Shown: positions 54,224-63,494, numbered from the stretch's first letter. The stretch: 64,000 nucleotides of DNA from Sulfurimonas autotrophica DSM 16294 (GCF_000147355.1 NC_014506.1:1488001-1552000); one strand, 5' to 3'. Notes: a model not told the origin generated them from the letters alone. Program-made: numbers and translations.

Positions 54224-55936
54224 TTATAATTTTAGCTCTCCAGCCAATCTTTGATAAACTCCCGAACACTCTAAAAGCTCTGTATGTGTACCGCTTGCCA
54301 CTATGGCCCCTTTTTGCAGTACCAATATTTTATCGGCATCCTCAATTGTAGAGAGTCTGTGCGCGATTGTGATTGTGATTTTATCTTTTGTGTAGGCATC
54401 AAGTGCTTTTTGTATACGTTTTTCACTCTCATTATCAAGCGCTGATGTTGCTTCATCAAAAAGAAGCAGTGAAGCATGCTTGTAAATGGCTCTGGCTATA
54501 GCGATGCGCTGTCTCTGCCCGCCTGAAAGATTGGCTCCCGCTTCGCTCATCATGGTATGAATTCCATCTTCGAGGTTCATAACAAAATCATAAGCATCAG
54601 CCAGTTTCAGTGCCTCTATGACTTTATCTTCATCTATAGTATCTTCACCATAAGCAACATTTGCCGCCAACGTATCTTGAAAAATATAAATACGCTGTGA
54701 AACAAGTGCTATATGATGCTTAAGCGATTTTTGCGTAAACTTTTTGATGTTGCTGCCGTTGATTAAAATCTCTCCGCTGTCGGGGTCATAAAAACGTAAA
54801 AGCATATTCATAAAAGTAGATTTTCCGCCGCCGCTGTCACCCACAAGAGCAATATGCTCGCCTTGATGAATTGCAAGATTTATGCCGTCTAAAATATTGG
54901 TATTTTCATATTTAAGCACCACATTTTTATACTCTATGCTTTTTATGTCTTCCTGCAGCTCTTTTGGACCGTCTTTTATAGCATTTTCTCTGTCTATCAC
55001 TTCAAAAACACGCTCACTTGCCGCAAGAGCATCTTGAATTTTTGAATAGGTTCCGCCAAGTTTTCGTATAGGCTCAAACACAAGTCCCACAGCAGTTATA
55101 AAGGCAGTAAACTCTCCAACGGTCATTTTGTCATCAAACACCTCTTTACCGCCGACATACACAACAGCCGCCAGCCCCATAACAGCGATAATTTCCATAA
55201 TCGGCGATACGAGTGCGCCTACATAAATCGCTTTCATATTAATCTTAAAAAAGTTCCAATTTTCTACGCTGAAGCGTGAGATTTCAAATTTTTCCGTTGC
55301 ATTTGCCTTAATAATTTCGCTGTTGTTAAAAACCTCTGTAAGGCGTGAAACCAAATCGGCATTTTTACTTTGTGAACGGTGTGAATATTTTTTTAGTTTC
55401 TTTGCAATAAGCATCAGAGGATAGATAATCAAAGGGACGACGATAAGTGTATAAAAAGACAAAAGCGGGTTTAAATAAACAATATATCCGACCAACGCAA
55501 TAACTGTCAGTAGATCCCGAAACATATCAGGCAGCATGTTTGAGACAAAAAACTGTATACGGCTGATGTCATTTGTTACACGCGAAATCAGTTCTCCGCT
55601 TCTATTTGTATATAAAAATGCCATATCAAGATTTATCATTTTGTCTAAAAGAATTTCACGAAAACGAGTAACGATACTCTGCCCGATATACTCCATAAAA
55701 ACAGTCTGTATGTACTTACCAAATGCCTTAGTCACATAAATAGCAATTAAACCAAGAGGAATGATATAGAGCATCTCTTTCTTTTTGTCAATGAACATAT
55801 CATCCATCATCGGCTTCATAATCTGCGCTGTTGCCACAGTTGATATAAGAATCAAAATACCGCCAAAAATGACAAGCATATAGTATAATTTATACTCTTT
55901 GATGTAAGGCCAAAATCTTTTAACAATCTCTTTCAA
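54224..55936 (-). CDS. msbA: MsbA-type ABC exporter (lipid A/glycolipid flippase)
   Basis: A 570-residue half-transporter with a six-helix membrane domain (about 15-310) and an ATPase domain (about 335-570). Walker A is VGDSGGGKST, signature ANLSGGQRQR, Walker B LLLFDEATSALD, with the switch His in TIAHRLST. It is placed next to LPS glycosyltransferases. The Campylobacterota flippase PglK has the same architecture, and because pglB is also in this window that alternative remains possible; context favours an LPS role. Confidence 0.88.
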   Translation of the reverse strand: MKEIVKRFWPYIKEYKLYYMLVIFGGILILISTVATAQIMKPMMDDMFIDKKKEMLYIIPLGLIAIYVTKAFGKYIQTVFMEYIGQSIVTRFREILLDKMINLDMAFLYTNRSGELISRVTNDISRIQFFVSNMLPDMFRDLLTVIALVGYIVYLNPLLSFYTLIVVPLIIYPLMLIAKKLKKYSHRSQSKNADLVSRLTEVFNNSEIIKANATEKFEISRFSVENWNFFKINMKAIYVGALVSPIMEIIAVMGLAAVVYVGGKEVFDDKMTVGEFTAFITAVGLVFEPIRKLGGTYSKIQDALAASERVFEVIDRENAIKDGPKELQEDIKSIEYKNVVLKYENTNILDGINLAIHQGEHIALVGDSGGGKSTFMNMLLRFYDPDSGEILINGSNIKKFTQKSLKHHIALVSQRIYIFQDTLAANVAYGEDTIDEDKVIEALKLADAYDFVMNLEDGIHTMMSEAGANLSGGQRQRIAIARAIYKHASLLLFDEATSALDNESEKRIQKALDAYTKDKITITIAHRLSTIEDADKILVLQKGAIVASGTHTELLECSGVYQRLAGELKL

Positions 55937-56010
55937 ATGTGCTCCATTAAATTATTGTGACATTTTACACTATATATTCTATATATATGTTAATTTATTT
56001 AAAGTTTATT

Positions 56011-56034
56011 CTCAAGCAAGGTTTTAACCTTGCC
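56011..56034 (-). repeat. short REP palindrome, GCAAGG type
   Basis: CTCAAGCAAGGTTTTAACC then TTGC, with perfect arms; the tail is partly lost. Head-to-head with 56055, with the usual CTTTAGGCTT linker. Confidence 0.9.
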
Positions 56035-56054
56035 TTTAGGCTTACAAACAATTC

Positions 56055-56080
56055 AGCTCAGACTGAAGTCTGGGTTCCGA
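56055..56080 (+). repeat. short REP palindrome, CAGACT arm type
   Basis: GCTCAGACTGAAGTCTGGG then TTCCGA. Arms CAGACT/AGTCTG pair fully although the sequence differs from the other types. The fourth pairing-preserving variant. Confidence 0.88.
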
Positions 56081-56104
56081 AAAATTTATCAAGGTTTCTT
56101 AAGA

Positions 56105-56120
56105 CTCAAGCGTGACTTAG
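56105..56120. repeat. remnant of a long REP copy
   Basis: CTCAAGCGTGACTTAG matches the middle of the long variant (AAGCGTGACTTAG at 54078 and 57268) without its arms. It ends eleven bases before the -10 box of the following gene. Confidence 0.7.
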
Positions 56121-56130
56121 GCTATTTTGC

Positions 56131-56136
56131 TATAAT
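56131..56136 (+). promoter_or_regulatory. -10 box for the GT9 gene, next to a REP remnant
   Basis: TATAAT, 24 bases before the ATG at 56161. The DNA just upstream is REP-derived, so the repeat may contribute to the promoter. Confidence 0.5.
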
Positions 56137-56160
56137 TTCATAAAAACAACAAAGATTCCT

Positions 56161-57237
56161 ATGAAATATCCTTTACATGTAATAGTGAGAAAAAAACTCT
56201 CAAGTCTCATAAACGGTGTACTTTCTTTTTTTACACGTAAGTCTGCACATCAAAAATATATAGATGTCAATGAAATCAAAAACATTCTTATCATAAGACC
56301 CAATTACCGCATAGGAAACTTGATCTTTTTAACGCCGCTTATTAATGAACTGCAAAAAAATATTCCAAATGCCAAAATAGACATCATTGTAGGCATGAAG
56401 CTTGCCGGTAAAATCCTCGAGCCTATGCCAAATGTCGATAAAGTCATAGATATTCCAAGAAAACTGCTTTTACATCCGCTTGAAATGTTTGCATACATTC
56501 ACAAAACAAGGGCAAAAAAGTATGATGTTGCCTTAAATATTTCGGGCGGTTCTACCAGTGCCCAGATTGTCACGGCACTTGTCAAAGCAAAATACAAGGC
56601 CAGTTTTTCAAGTGATAAACTCTGGGCAGATTTCACACATATCCAAGAACGCGGACGACCTACTCATATACATATGGGGCTGGAACCGCTGGAATTTTTA
56701 CGATTTTTCAATATAGAAGTGCCGCAGCAAAAACCAAACTTAGATATTAAGCTCACTCAAGATGAAATAAATGAAGCCAAGAATGATTTGCAAACTCTGT
56801 TACATGTAAACAATATATCTGCTGATAAAAAAGTCATAGCCATTTTTAGAAATGCCCGTTTTGATAAAAAAATAAGTGATGTATGGTGGAGCCAATGGAT
56901 AGACGAACTTTTAAAAATCAACCCTAACACAATTATAGTAGATATACTTTCACCAGATATTCCCCAAAAACTCAATGAAAAGGTGTTAGAATATTCCAAT
57001 AAAAACCTTAGAGTTCTTGGAGCATTTTTTAAAACTTGTGATTTATATGTCAGTGCAGACACAGGACCTATGCACCTGGCAGCTGCCTCAGGTGCCAAAG
57101 TCTTGGCACTTTTCAACAAAACAAATATGGAAGTTTACGGCGCTTTGGGAGAGCAAAACAAAACTGTTGATATGGAAACTCTCTTGCCGCAAGATGTGGC
57201 AAAAATCACTATCAATTGTATAACAAGTCAAAGTTAA
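56161..57237 (+). CDS. GT9-family glycosyltransferase (heptosyltransferase-like)
   Basis: A 358-residue GT-B fold enzyme of the ADP-heptose:LPS heptosyltransferase family. The N-terminal domain begins ILIIRPNYRIGNLIFLTPLINEL (about 41-63), and the C-terminal sugar-nucleotide site reads VSADTGPMHLAAASGAKVLALF (about 297-318). It is the only plus-strand gene here besides the truncated ligase fragment, and it is bounded by REP copies. Which core sugar it adds is not clear. Confidence 0.88.
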   Translation: MKYPLHVIVRKKLSSLINGVLSFFTRKSAHQKYIDVNEIKNILIIRPNYRIGNLIFLTPLINELQKNIPNAKIDIIVGMKLAGKILEPMPNVDKVIDIPRKLLLHPLEMFAYIHKTRAKKYDVALNISGGSTSAQIVTALVKAKYKASFSSDKLWADFTHIQERGRPTHIHMGLEPLEFLRFFNIEVPQQKPNLDIKLTQDEINEAKNDLQTLLHVNNISADKKVIAIFRNARFDKKISDVWWSQWIDELLKINPNTIIVDILSPDIPQKLNEKVLEYSNKNLRVLGAFFKTCDLYVSADTGPMHLAAASGAKVLALFNKTNMEVYGALGEQNKTVDMETLLPQDVAKITINCITSQS

Positions 57238-57243
57238 CTTTAT

Positions 57244-57310
57244 CGGAACCTAGGTTTTCAAACGCTAAAGCGTGACTTAGAAAAAAACTAAATTTTTTTC
57301 TGTAACCTAG
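57244..57310 (-). repeat. long REP variant with two nested hairpins, best-preserved copy
   Basis: CGGAACCTAGGTT opens the outer stem and AACCTAG closes it. Inside are ACGCT-AA-AGCGT (perfect) and AGAAAAAAA-CTAAA-TTTTTTTCT (perfect nine-base stem). The copy fills the 74-base gap between two convergent genes, six bases after the GT9 stop and one base before the stop of the membrane-protein gene at 57312. Confidence 0.95.
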
Positions 57311-57311
57311 A

Positions 57312-58601
57312 CTAATTACTTATAACTTCCTTTTTTATATAAGTTTTCGTATCTTGTATATAATCAGTGTTAATTGAATATTTTCGACTGTCTATCGCTC
57401 CCATTATATTTATAAATACAAAATAAAGCACTATCCCAATCAATAATTTTGGCATATATGCCTGTGCATAATCTTTGAGATAAATAACCACAGGCATAAG
57501 CGCAAAAGGAAACACAATGATTAAGTGCCAGTAGCTAAAAATTATCGGTGATAAAATTGAGCTGATAAATACCCCGATTAAAGCTCCAAAAACATACAAA
57601 AGCAGCCACTCCTGTTTTGTTTCAATTAGTGCATTTCTGGTAAAAAGTTTTCCTTTGACTAAAGTATAAAAATACATATTCGCTTTATAGGAAAAATATA
57701 TACTCACAACACCAATAGAAAAGACTATTGCCTTATATACGTAAACAAATATCATCTGCACACCATGAGAAGCACCCAGCCAATCAAAATGCGCACTCGT
57801 AATCAATTTGTTGGGAAAGAAAAAAGAGCCGTATCGCAGCCAGTAAATAAAAGATTTCAGCACAGGATATACATGTACTCCGCCCCAGCCGATATATCTA
57901 CCCGTATCGTCTGAATGATGTGCTATTGCACTGTTTTGCATGACAGCCTGCAAATAGGGAATCAAAGAAATCCCCACAATAAGAGCCCCGAAAAACACGC
58001 CGTACCAGTTCACTTTTACCATTTTTCTATACAGCAGATAGAGTGAAATAAGTGAGAGTATAATCCATGAGTAGTGAAACTGCAGCGCCAGACCTATGGC
58101 CGTTACATGTAACAGGGAGTAGACAAAGGAGCTTTTTTCACGCTGTTTGTAAGCACTCCAAATATGCAGGGCCGAGAAGAAAAAAAGATAGGACGGGTTA
58201 TACAAAATATTTTCAAATAAAAACCAGGGGTTGAGCCAGTAAAGTACCAAAAATATCAGACGGACATCTGTTTTATAGATATCTTTTAAAACATTATCTA
58301 AAAAAAAATATGACCCAAGATGCAAAAATATCAAAAACAGCATTGGCGACATCGGTGAATCATAAAGCATTACAGGCAGTGCCACAACATACGAAATCAT
58401 ACTACCCGGAACATTTCCCACGGCACTTGCCGCATTGCCGTAATTTATCCATATATGTTTGTATGCACCCATATAGCCTTTGTAGAGCATCTGCGTCTGA
58501 TCACCTGTGAGGATTTGATGCTGTGCATAAAAAAGTGAGAGTAAAAGCCCCAAACTCAAAAGCAAAATCTGAAGAACTATGAATTTTTTTTCTAAATGCA
58601 A
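57312..58601 (-). CDS. polytopic membrane glycosyltransferase, GtrC-like position
   Basis: A 429-residue protein with about ten membrane helices and a GT-C appearance: an acidic motif in the first periplasmic loop (LTGDQTQMLYKGY, about 32-44), aromatic-rich loops and a lipid-phosphate-sugar transferase layout. It does not match a named family by eye. It lies eight bases downstream of gtrA, in the slot where Gtr systems carry the serotype-specific transferase that moves a sugar from undecaprenyl phosphate to O-antigen or another acceptor outside the membrane. Confidence 0.7.
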   Translation of the reverse strand: MHLEKKFIVLQILLLSLGLLLSLFYAQHQILTGDQTQMLYKGYMGAYKHIWINYGNAASAVGNVPGSMISYVVALPVMLYDSPMSPMLFLIFLHLGSYFFLDNVLKDIYKTDVRLIFLVLYWLNPWFLFENILYNPSYLFFFSALHIWSAYKQREKSSFVYSLLHVTAIGLALQFHYSWIILSLISLYLLYRKMVKVNWYGVFFGALIVGISLIPYLQAVMQNSAIAHHSDDTGRYIGWGGVHVYPVLKSFIYWLRYGSFFFPNKLITSAHFDWLGASHGVQMIFVYVYKAIVFSIGVVSIYFSYKANMYFYTLVKGKLFTRNALIETKQEWLLLYVFGALIGVFISSILSPIIFSYWHLIIVFPFALMPVVIYLKDYAQAYMPKLLIGIVLYFVFINIMGAIDSRKYSINTDYIQDTKTYIKKEVISN

Positions 58602-58609
58602 AAATACTC

Positions 58610-58987
58610 CTATTTAAATGTCCAAAATTTATGAATGACAAAAGTTATTAGCGGCATTATAGCAACAATAAGAAGCGTATGTAAATAACCGTTTTGAATG
58701 GGAAAAATATCGGAAAGCAGATAAGAGAAAAGAAACGTCCCATACTGCACCAAAAAGAATTTGATAAACTTTTTAAAATGAAAACTTGTGCTAAAAACAT
58801 AAAGCGTCTGAAAAATATATGAAAATATAAAAGCCGTAAAAAATGCTAATGTATTTGATACAAAAACAGAAGCAGCAAAAAAGTATATAATAGCCCATGC
58901 ACTAAAAAGGTGCACAAGTGTTGCGATCACTCCAAAAAAACCATATTTTGCCAGCTGGAGAATATGGCTTTTAATATTCATCTTCAA
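58610..58987 (-). CDS. GtrA-family membrane protein
   Basis: A 125-residue protein with four hydrophobic helices; KYGFFGVIATLVHLFSAWAI (about 14-33) and the end TFVIHKFWTFK are the GtrA signatures. The family is thought to flip undecaprenyl-phosphate-linked sugars. Its start overlaps the end of the GtrB-like gene by 17 bases, tying the pair together. Confidence 0.9.
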   Translation of the reverse strand: MKMNIKSHILQLAKYGFFGVIATLVHLFSAWAIIYFFAASVFVSNTLAFFTAFIFSYIFQTLYVFSTSFHFKKFIKFFLVQYGTFLFSYLLSDIFPIQNGYLHTLLIVAIMPLITFVIHKFWTFK

Positions 58988-59903
58988 TGATGTAAACAGG
59001 TCTGTTTTTTGATTCTATATAGATACGTCCGATGTATTCGCCGAGAATGCCTATGCCCATTAATTGAATACCGCCTAAAAAAAGTACGACCGTAATCATA
59101 GAAGCATACCCTGGAGAGTCCACACCGAAAATAAGTGTTTTTAAAATAATCCAAGAACCGTAAATAAAAGAAATAAATGCGATAACCAAGCCAATATAGA
59201 ACCACACACGCAGCGGAGCAGTAGAAAAGCTTGTAATTCCATCAAGTGCGAAATTCCATAATTTCCAGCCATTAAAACTTGTCTCTCCCGCTGCCCGTGA
59301 GTCTCTTTTATACTCAACAACAGCCGTTTTAAACCCAAGCCATGCAAAAAGCCCTTTCATAAAACGCTGGCTTTCAGGCAATTGTTTCAGCTCATCTACA
59401 ACACGTCTGGACATCAGCCTGTAATCACCGACATTGTGCGGTATTTCTATATCTGAAATTTTATTATGAATCTTGTAAAAAAACTCGGCACTTATACGTT
59501 TTGCAAAAGAGTCAGTTGTTCTGTCAACCCGCTTGCCCACAACAACATCATACCCCTCTTCATATTTTTTTACAAAATCTAAAATAAGCTCGGGAGGGTC
59601 TTGCAAATCAACGTCTATAGGAACAACAACCTCCCCGTCTGCCATATCAAGCCCTGCACTGAGCGCCGCCTCTTTTCCAAAGTTGCGTGAAAGACTTATG
59701 ACACGAACCTCATCATACTCTTTCGCTTTTTGCTTTAAAATTTCCAAAGTTTTATCTCGACTTCCGTCATTGACAAAAACAATTTCATACGACCTGTCAA
59801 GTTCTTTTAACACAATGAATATTTTTTCTAAAAATATATCTATAACATCTTCTTCATTATAACAAGGAACAACTATGGAAATAAAAGGATTCTTATTTTG
59901 CAC
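58971..59903 (-). CDS. GtrB-like polyprenyl-phosphate glycosyltransferase
   Basis: A 310-residue family 2 transferase with two C-terminal membrane helices (about 228-250 and 265-288). SIVVPCYNEEDVID is at the start, FVNDGSRDKTLEIL binds the nucleotide sugar, and DVDLQDPPELI carries the metal site. It matches GtrB/DPM1-type enzymes that load a sugar onto undecaprenyl phosphate at the cytoplasmic face. With the next two genes it forms a GtrB-GtrA-GtrC unit. Confidence 0.92.
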   Translation of the reverse strand: MQNKNPFISIVVPCYNEEDVIDIFLEKIFIVLKELDRSYEIVFVNDGSRDKTLEILKQKAKEYDEVRVISLSRNFGKEAALSAGLDMADGEVVVPIDVDLQDPPELILDFVKKYEEGYDVVVGKRVDRTTDSFAKRISAEFFYKIHNKISDIEIPHNVGDYRLMSRRVVDELKQLPESQRFMKGLFAWLGFKTAVVEYKRDSRAAGETSFNGWKLWNFALDGITSFSTAPLRVWFYIGLVIAFISFIYGSWIILKTLIFGVDSPGYASMITVVLFLGGIQLMGIGILGEYIGRIYIESKNRPVYIIEDEY

Positions 59904-59988
59904 AAGCCACCTACTATCTTAAAATATTTTATATAATTATAGCGTTTTTAATCTTATTTGAGTAAACTTACAGAAAACAACTGAGAGT

Positions 59989-60345
59989 ATGATAAAACAA
60001 ACAGATTACTCAAAATATATAAACTATGCACTTATCGCTTATGCTTTTAGTTTTCCTATATCAAAAGCCACAACGAATTTTTTTGAGATTTTGGTAATCA
60101 TTCTTTGGATTTTAGAAGGGAACTGGAAAGAGAAACTTGCCTTATATAAAGAAAATCTTCTAAGCGTTACCATTGCCCTTTTAATCGGTTTTAGTCTTCT
60201 CTCGATTCTTTGGCACGGCAATGCTGAAATTACCTTAAGATATGTCGAAAAGTATAGACATCTTCTAATTATATTTGTTTCTTATTGGGTTGATAACTGT
60301 CTAGTTTATAGGGGACATTCCACATCGGATATTTACAGTTCCTGA
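59989..60345 (+). pseudogene. truncated O-antigen ligase-like fragment (N-terminal)
   Basis: The frame has three hydrophobic helices (about residues 12-40, 55-72 and 88-98) with the SFPISKATTNFFEILVIILWI start seen in Wzy/WaaL-type O-antigen ligases, which normally run to about 400 residues. After about residue 100 the reading loses membrane character and stops. The following DNA encodes a different protein in another frame, so this is the remaining N-terminal quarter. A -10 box (TATAAT, 59932) still precedes it, so it may be transcribed. Confidence 0.65.
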
Positions 60346-60727
60346 TGAAGACTTATATGAGCAAGGATATTTCCCGAGTTTATTTAATGATGATCACAAG
60401 TCTACTTTTACAATATCTAAAAATCAAAGTTGGTCAAATAGGTCTTTTAATATTTTAGACTTAGTTAGTGCCTTACCAAATAGTCAATTAATAAAAATAG
60501 AACTACAAGATAATGACTATCAAAGAAATTTATTACATCATAGTATTTATACAAGAAAAAATGCTTATAAATGTACAAATATAATAAGAAAATTTTCATC
60601 AATTTTTAAAATATTCGGAATTAGAAACCGTATGTCTAACTATTTATCACACATTTTCAGACTTCCTATAGATCAAAGTCATAACAATGCACTAGCGCAA
60701 ATTTTTGTTATTCTTAAAAAAACATAA
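60305..60727 (+). pseudogene. C-terminal remnant of a SAM-dependent methyltransferase
   Basis: This 440-base stretch has no complete gene. In the second frame it is open from after a TAG at 60302 to TAA at 60725. It encodes GDIPHRIFTVPDEDLYEQG, then FPSLFNDDHKSTFTI, and ends SHNNALAQIFVILKK. The HxDLYE, FNxDHK and ALAQIxVxLKK patterns are those of the C-terminal half of class I methyltransferases from polysaccharide clusters. The N-terminal SAM-binding half is absent and no start codon leads it. The junction with the ligase fragment lies near 60300. Confidence 0.7.
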
Positions 60728-60787
60728 TATTACTAATTACCAAACTTTCTAAAATGCAGAGTGCAAATATATAAATAAACGTATAGA

Positions 60788-61804
60788 TTAAAGCTTAGAA
60801 AATAATAACTTTATATTTTTTTCTAATATTGTACTTGAAATATTCTGCTGCTGATACAGCTTACCATCATTAAATTTGTCATAAACAGAGATAAATTTAT
60901 CATCATTTGGATCAACAAAAATTGGATGCGTATATGTAAATATCGCATAAATATATGTATTCATTGCCATTGATAAATGCATTATTCCTGTATCTGGAGT
61001 AATAATAAATTTTGTTAATTTTATTAATGAAGCAATTTCACTTATTGATAAAGAATCTAGTTTAATATATGGTAATTTACTCAATTTTAAAAAGTCTTCA
61101 ATAAATTTTTCTTGAAGATATTCCTGAGTAGGATTTAAAATAATAGCTGGAATAAAGTTATATGTTTTATAGATATATTTTACTAATTCAAGATATTTAT
61201 TCATATCTAATAATTTTTCTTCTTTGCTGGCTCCAAGATTTAGCAAATATACATTTTCTACATCTACATTGAATTCTTTTAAATATTCTTTCATTTTTAA
61301 ATCATTAACTTTTGTCGTAAAAAAAACAGGTCGTAAAGAGTGTTTTTTTGAACTCAATGGTTCAATAATAGAAATCATATATGAATATAACGACTGCTCA
61401 TCTTTCAATCTATCTTTTAGACAATCATTATTTACATTATAAATATATTTTCTTTTTTGTTGACAAAAACCTAATTTATATTTTGCATTTGAAAATAAAA
61501 CCATCCAAGGCGAAGAGCCACCATTATATAAATTTACTATCAAATCAAATTGTTGCTTTCTAATTTCAAAAGTAGCTTGCATTTCCTTTATTTTTTTTTG
61601 CAATTTATTAATAGATCTATTAATTATAATGAGATCATCAACATAGACATTATCTTCTAAAAGGTAAACTCCCACAGGGTCTACGATAGCCGTTATTTTA
61701 GCATCAGGGTATATCTCTTTTAAAGCTTTAAGTATAGGTGTCCTTATAAGTACATCTCCAAATAATCCAAACATAATTACAGCAATTTTTTTGATATCTT
61801 GCAT
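60788..61804 (-). CDS. GT9-family glycosyltransferase
   Basis: A 338-residue heptosyltransferase-like protein: the start IAVIMFGLFGDVLIRTPILKALKEIYP (about 7-33) and the C-terminal ITPDTGIMHLSMAMNTYIYAIF (about 271-292) mark both halves of the GT-B fold. It diverges from the other two GT9 genes nearby. Codon use is more AT-rich and Lys/Asn/Ile-heavy than the central genes, as usual for polysaccharide loci. Acceptor and sugar unknown. Confidence 0.87.
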   Translation of the reverse strand: MQDIKKIAVIMFGLFGDVLIRTPILKALKEIYPDAKITAIVDPVGVYLLEDNVYVDDLIIINRSINKLQKKIKEMQATFEIRKQQFDLIVNLYNGGSSPWMVLFSNAKYKLGFCQQKRKYIYNVNNDCLKDRLKDEQSLYSYMISIIEPLSSKKHSLRPVFFTTKVNDLKMKEYLKEFNVDVENVYLLNLGASKEEKLLDMNKYLELVKYIYKTYNFIPAIILNPTQEYLQEKFIEDFLKLSKLPYIKLDSLSISEIASLIKLTKFIITPDTGIMHLSMAMNTYIYAIFTYTHPIFVDPNDDKFISVYDKFNDGKLYQQQNISSTILEKNIKLLFSKL

Positions 61805-61875
61805 ATCATCTTTAGTATATTTTTTTAAAATAATATTACTCCTCTTCTTCTTTTATGAAAAACTATACTTAGTTT

Positions 61876-62418
61876 TTATCGCCATGCTATATCTTCTTTA
61901 ACAACTTTTGCAGGGTTTCCTGCAACTATAACAGCAGCAGGAACATTTTTAGTTACTGTAGAATTAATAGCAATGACAGAATTTTCGCCAACATTTACAC
62001 CTTTTAAAATGGTGACATTATCTGCTAACCATACATTATGCTCAATAGTTATATCAAGTCCATGATTAATAATGTCATTATTTTGATATATATAATGCCC
62101 GTCAGATGTCATAATTTTAACATTTCTAGACAACATGCATTCATCTTTTATTAGTAAACGTTTACTTTCCTTTGCTGAGAGATAACAACCATGACCTACA
62201 ATACAATTTTTCCCAATATAGATAGAGCAATTATCACCTAAAATTTCTATTTGTGTATATCTTATTGTAACTCCATCGTGAATAACTAATTTATTGTTTT
62301 TTCCATTTATAGATATATCGCAATTAGCAATTTTGGCACTTGAAGATATGTTTAGGTCTACGTTACCTTTCACTCTTATTTTATTCCTAAACTTCTGCAT
62401 CAATGTAAATTTTTTCAT
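61876..62418 (-). CDS. left-handed beta-helix acyltransferase
   Basis: A 180-residue hexapeptide-repeat O-acetyltransferase-like protein. The repeats run from about 35 to 165 (IGKNCIVGHGCYLSAKES, IEHNVWLADNVTILKGVNVG, NSVIAINSTVTKNVPAAVIV), ending in VAGNPAKVVK. It probably acetylates a sugar of the surface polysaccharide. It overlaps the GT4 gene by four bases (ATGA), so the two are cotranscribed. Confidence 0.88.
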   Translation of the reverse strand: MKKFTLMQKFRNKIRVKGNVDLNISSSAKIANCDISINGKNNKLVIHDGVTIRYTQIEILGDNCSIYIGKNCIVGHGCYLSAKESKRLLIKDECMLSRNVKIMTSDGHYIYQNNDIINHGLDITIEHNVWLADNVTILKGVNVGENSVIAINSTVTKNVPAAVIVAGNPAKVVKEDIAWR

Positions 62419-63494
62419 ATCATTGCCTTATAAAGTTTATCAAGCTGCTTATCCCAGTCAAATTTTTCTCTAGCTTTTAAATAACCGGCTTTTGAAATAC
62501 TCTCTTTCAAATCTTTATTTTTATAAAGCAGTTCTATTTTCTCTGCCAAATCATTTATACTTCCGTCAAATAGCAATCCATCAGCACCATCTTCGATAAT
62601 TTCAAGAGGACCTCCTTTATTTGTGGCAATCATCGGAACTCTATTTACCATCGCTTCAACTACAACAAGTCCAAAGGTTTCATTTTCTGTTGCTAGTATG
62701 TTGACATCAAAACATTGCATATATTCATCTACATCTTTGGTAAAACCGGTAAAAATCACTTTATCTTTTAAGCCCAAATCAGAAACTTTGTCTTGTAATG
62801 TCTTAAGATATTCTTCATCCATTGCTGAACCTACAATGAGCACTTTTATATCTAAATCTTTTAAAGCGTATAAAGCTTCTATAACCTTATATTGCCCTTT
62901 TCCTTCTTCTATTCTGCCTACTATACCGACAATAAATTCATCTTTCAAATTGTATTGTTTTTTCAACTCAGCCACTTTTACTTCATCTATTTTTGAAGCT
63001 TTTACACCAAGATACACCATCCCAATTTTTGGTCGTATCTCTGAGGGAATAAACTTTTCAAGCTGCTCTTTTACCTGTAATGTCACAGCATGCATCATAT
63101 CTATATTTTTGTACAGCCATTTATGATAAAAATCATCTTTAAATCTTGTCATTCTCATATGTCTGCTTTGCACCAGTTTTGGTTTTTTCTTACTCAAAAC
63201 TTTTGCTAACACAGCAGTTATAATATCTCTTGTCCAGTGAAAATGAACTATATCTATATCATTTTCATCTATATATTTTGCCAGTTGCAATGCCGGTATA
63301 AAAGGAAAAAGTTTATTTCTTTGTATATGAAACTTATCAATATTTTCAAGGTAATTATCAAGTTTTGTCCCCGGTGCGACAACTACTTTACATGTAGCCT
63401 TAGAAGAAAAGTTTTCATAACAACTCGCTACGAACAACTCCAAACCGCCTAAACCGTGTGCCAAACAGAGTTCTAATATATTTTTATTTTTCAT
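62415..63494 (-). CDS. GT4-family glycosyltransferase
   Basis: A 359-residue retaining GT-B enzyme. The N-terminal half has LCLAHGLGGLELFVAS (about 7-22) for acceptor binding and HFHWTRDI. The C-terminal half shows FIVGIVGRIEEGKGQYKVIEAL (about 188-209) and the EX7E motif in NETFGLVVVEAMVNRVPMIATNKGG. It begins 11 bases inside the end of the neighbouring GT9 gene and overlaps the acyltransferase start, giving a compact three-gene unit. Confidence 0.92.
   Translation of the reverse strand: MKNKNILELCLAHGLGGLELFVASCYENFSSKATCKVVVAPGTKLDNYLENIDKFHIQRNKLFPFIPALQLAKYIDENDIDIVHFHWTRDIITAVLAKVLSKKKPKLVQSRHMRMTRFKDDFYHKWLYKNIDMMHAVTLQVKEQLEKFIPSEIRPKIGMVYLGVKASKIDEVKVAELKKQYNLKDEFIVGIVGRIEEGKGQYKVIEALYALKDLDIKVLIVGSAMDEEYLKTLQDKVSDLGLKDKVIFTGFTKDVDEYMQCFDVNILATENETFGLVVVEAMVNRVPMIATNKGGPLEIIEDGADGLLFDGSINDLAEKIELLYKNKDLKESISKAGYLKAREKFDWDKQLDKLYKAMI

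Noticed and set aside
59989-60345. A complete 118-residue protein
   Set aside because: The first 100 residues are the beginning of a much longer membrane ligase family, and the last 20 are out-of-family readthrough across a junction.
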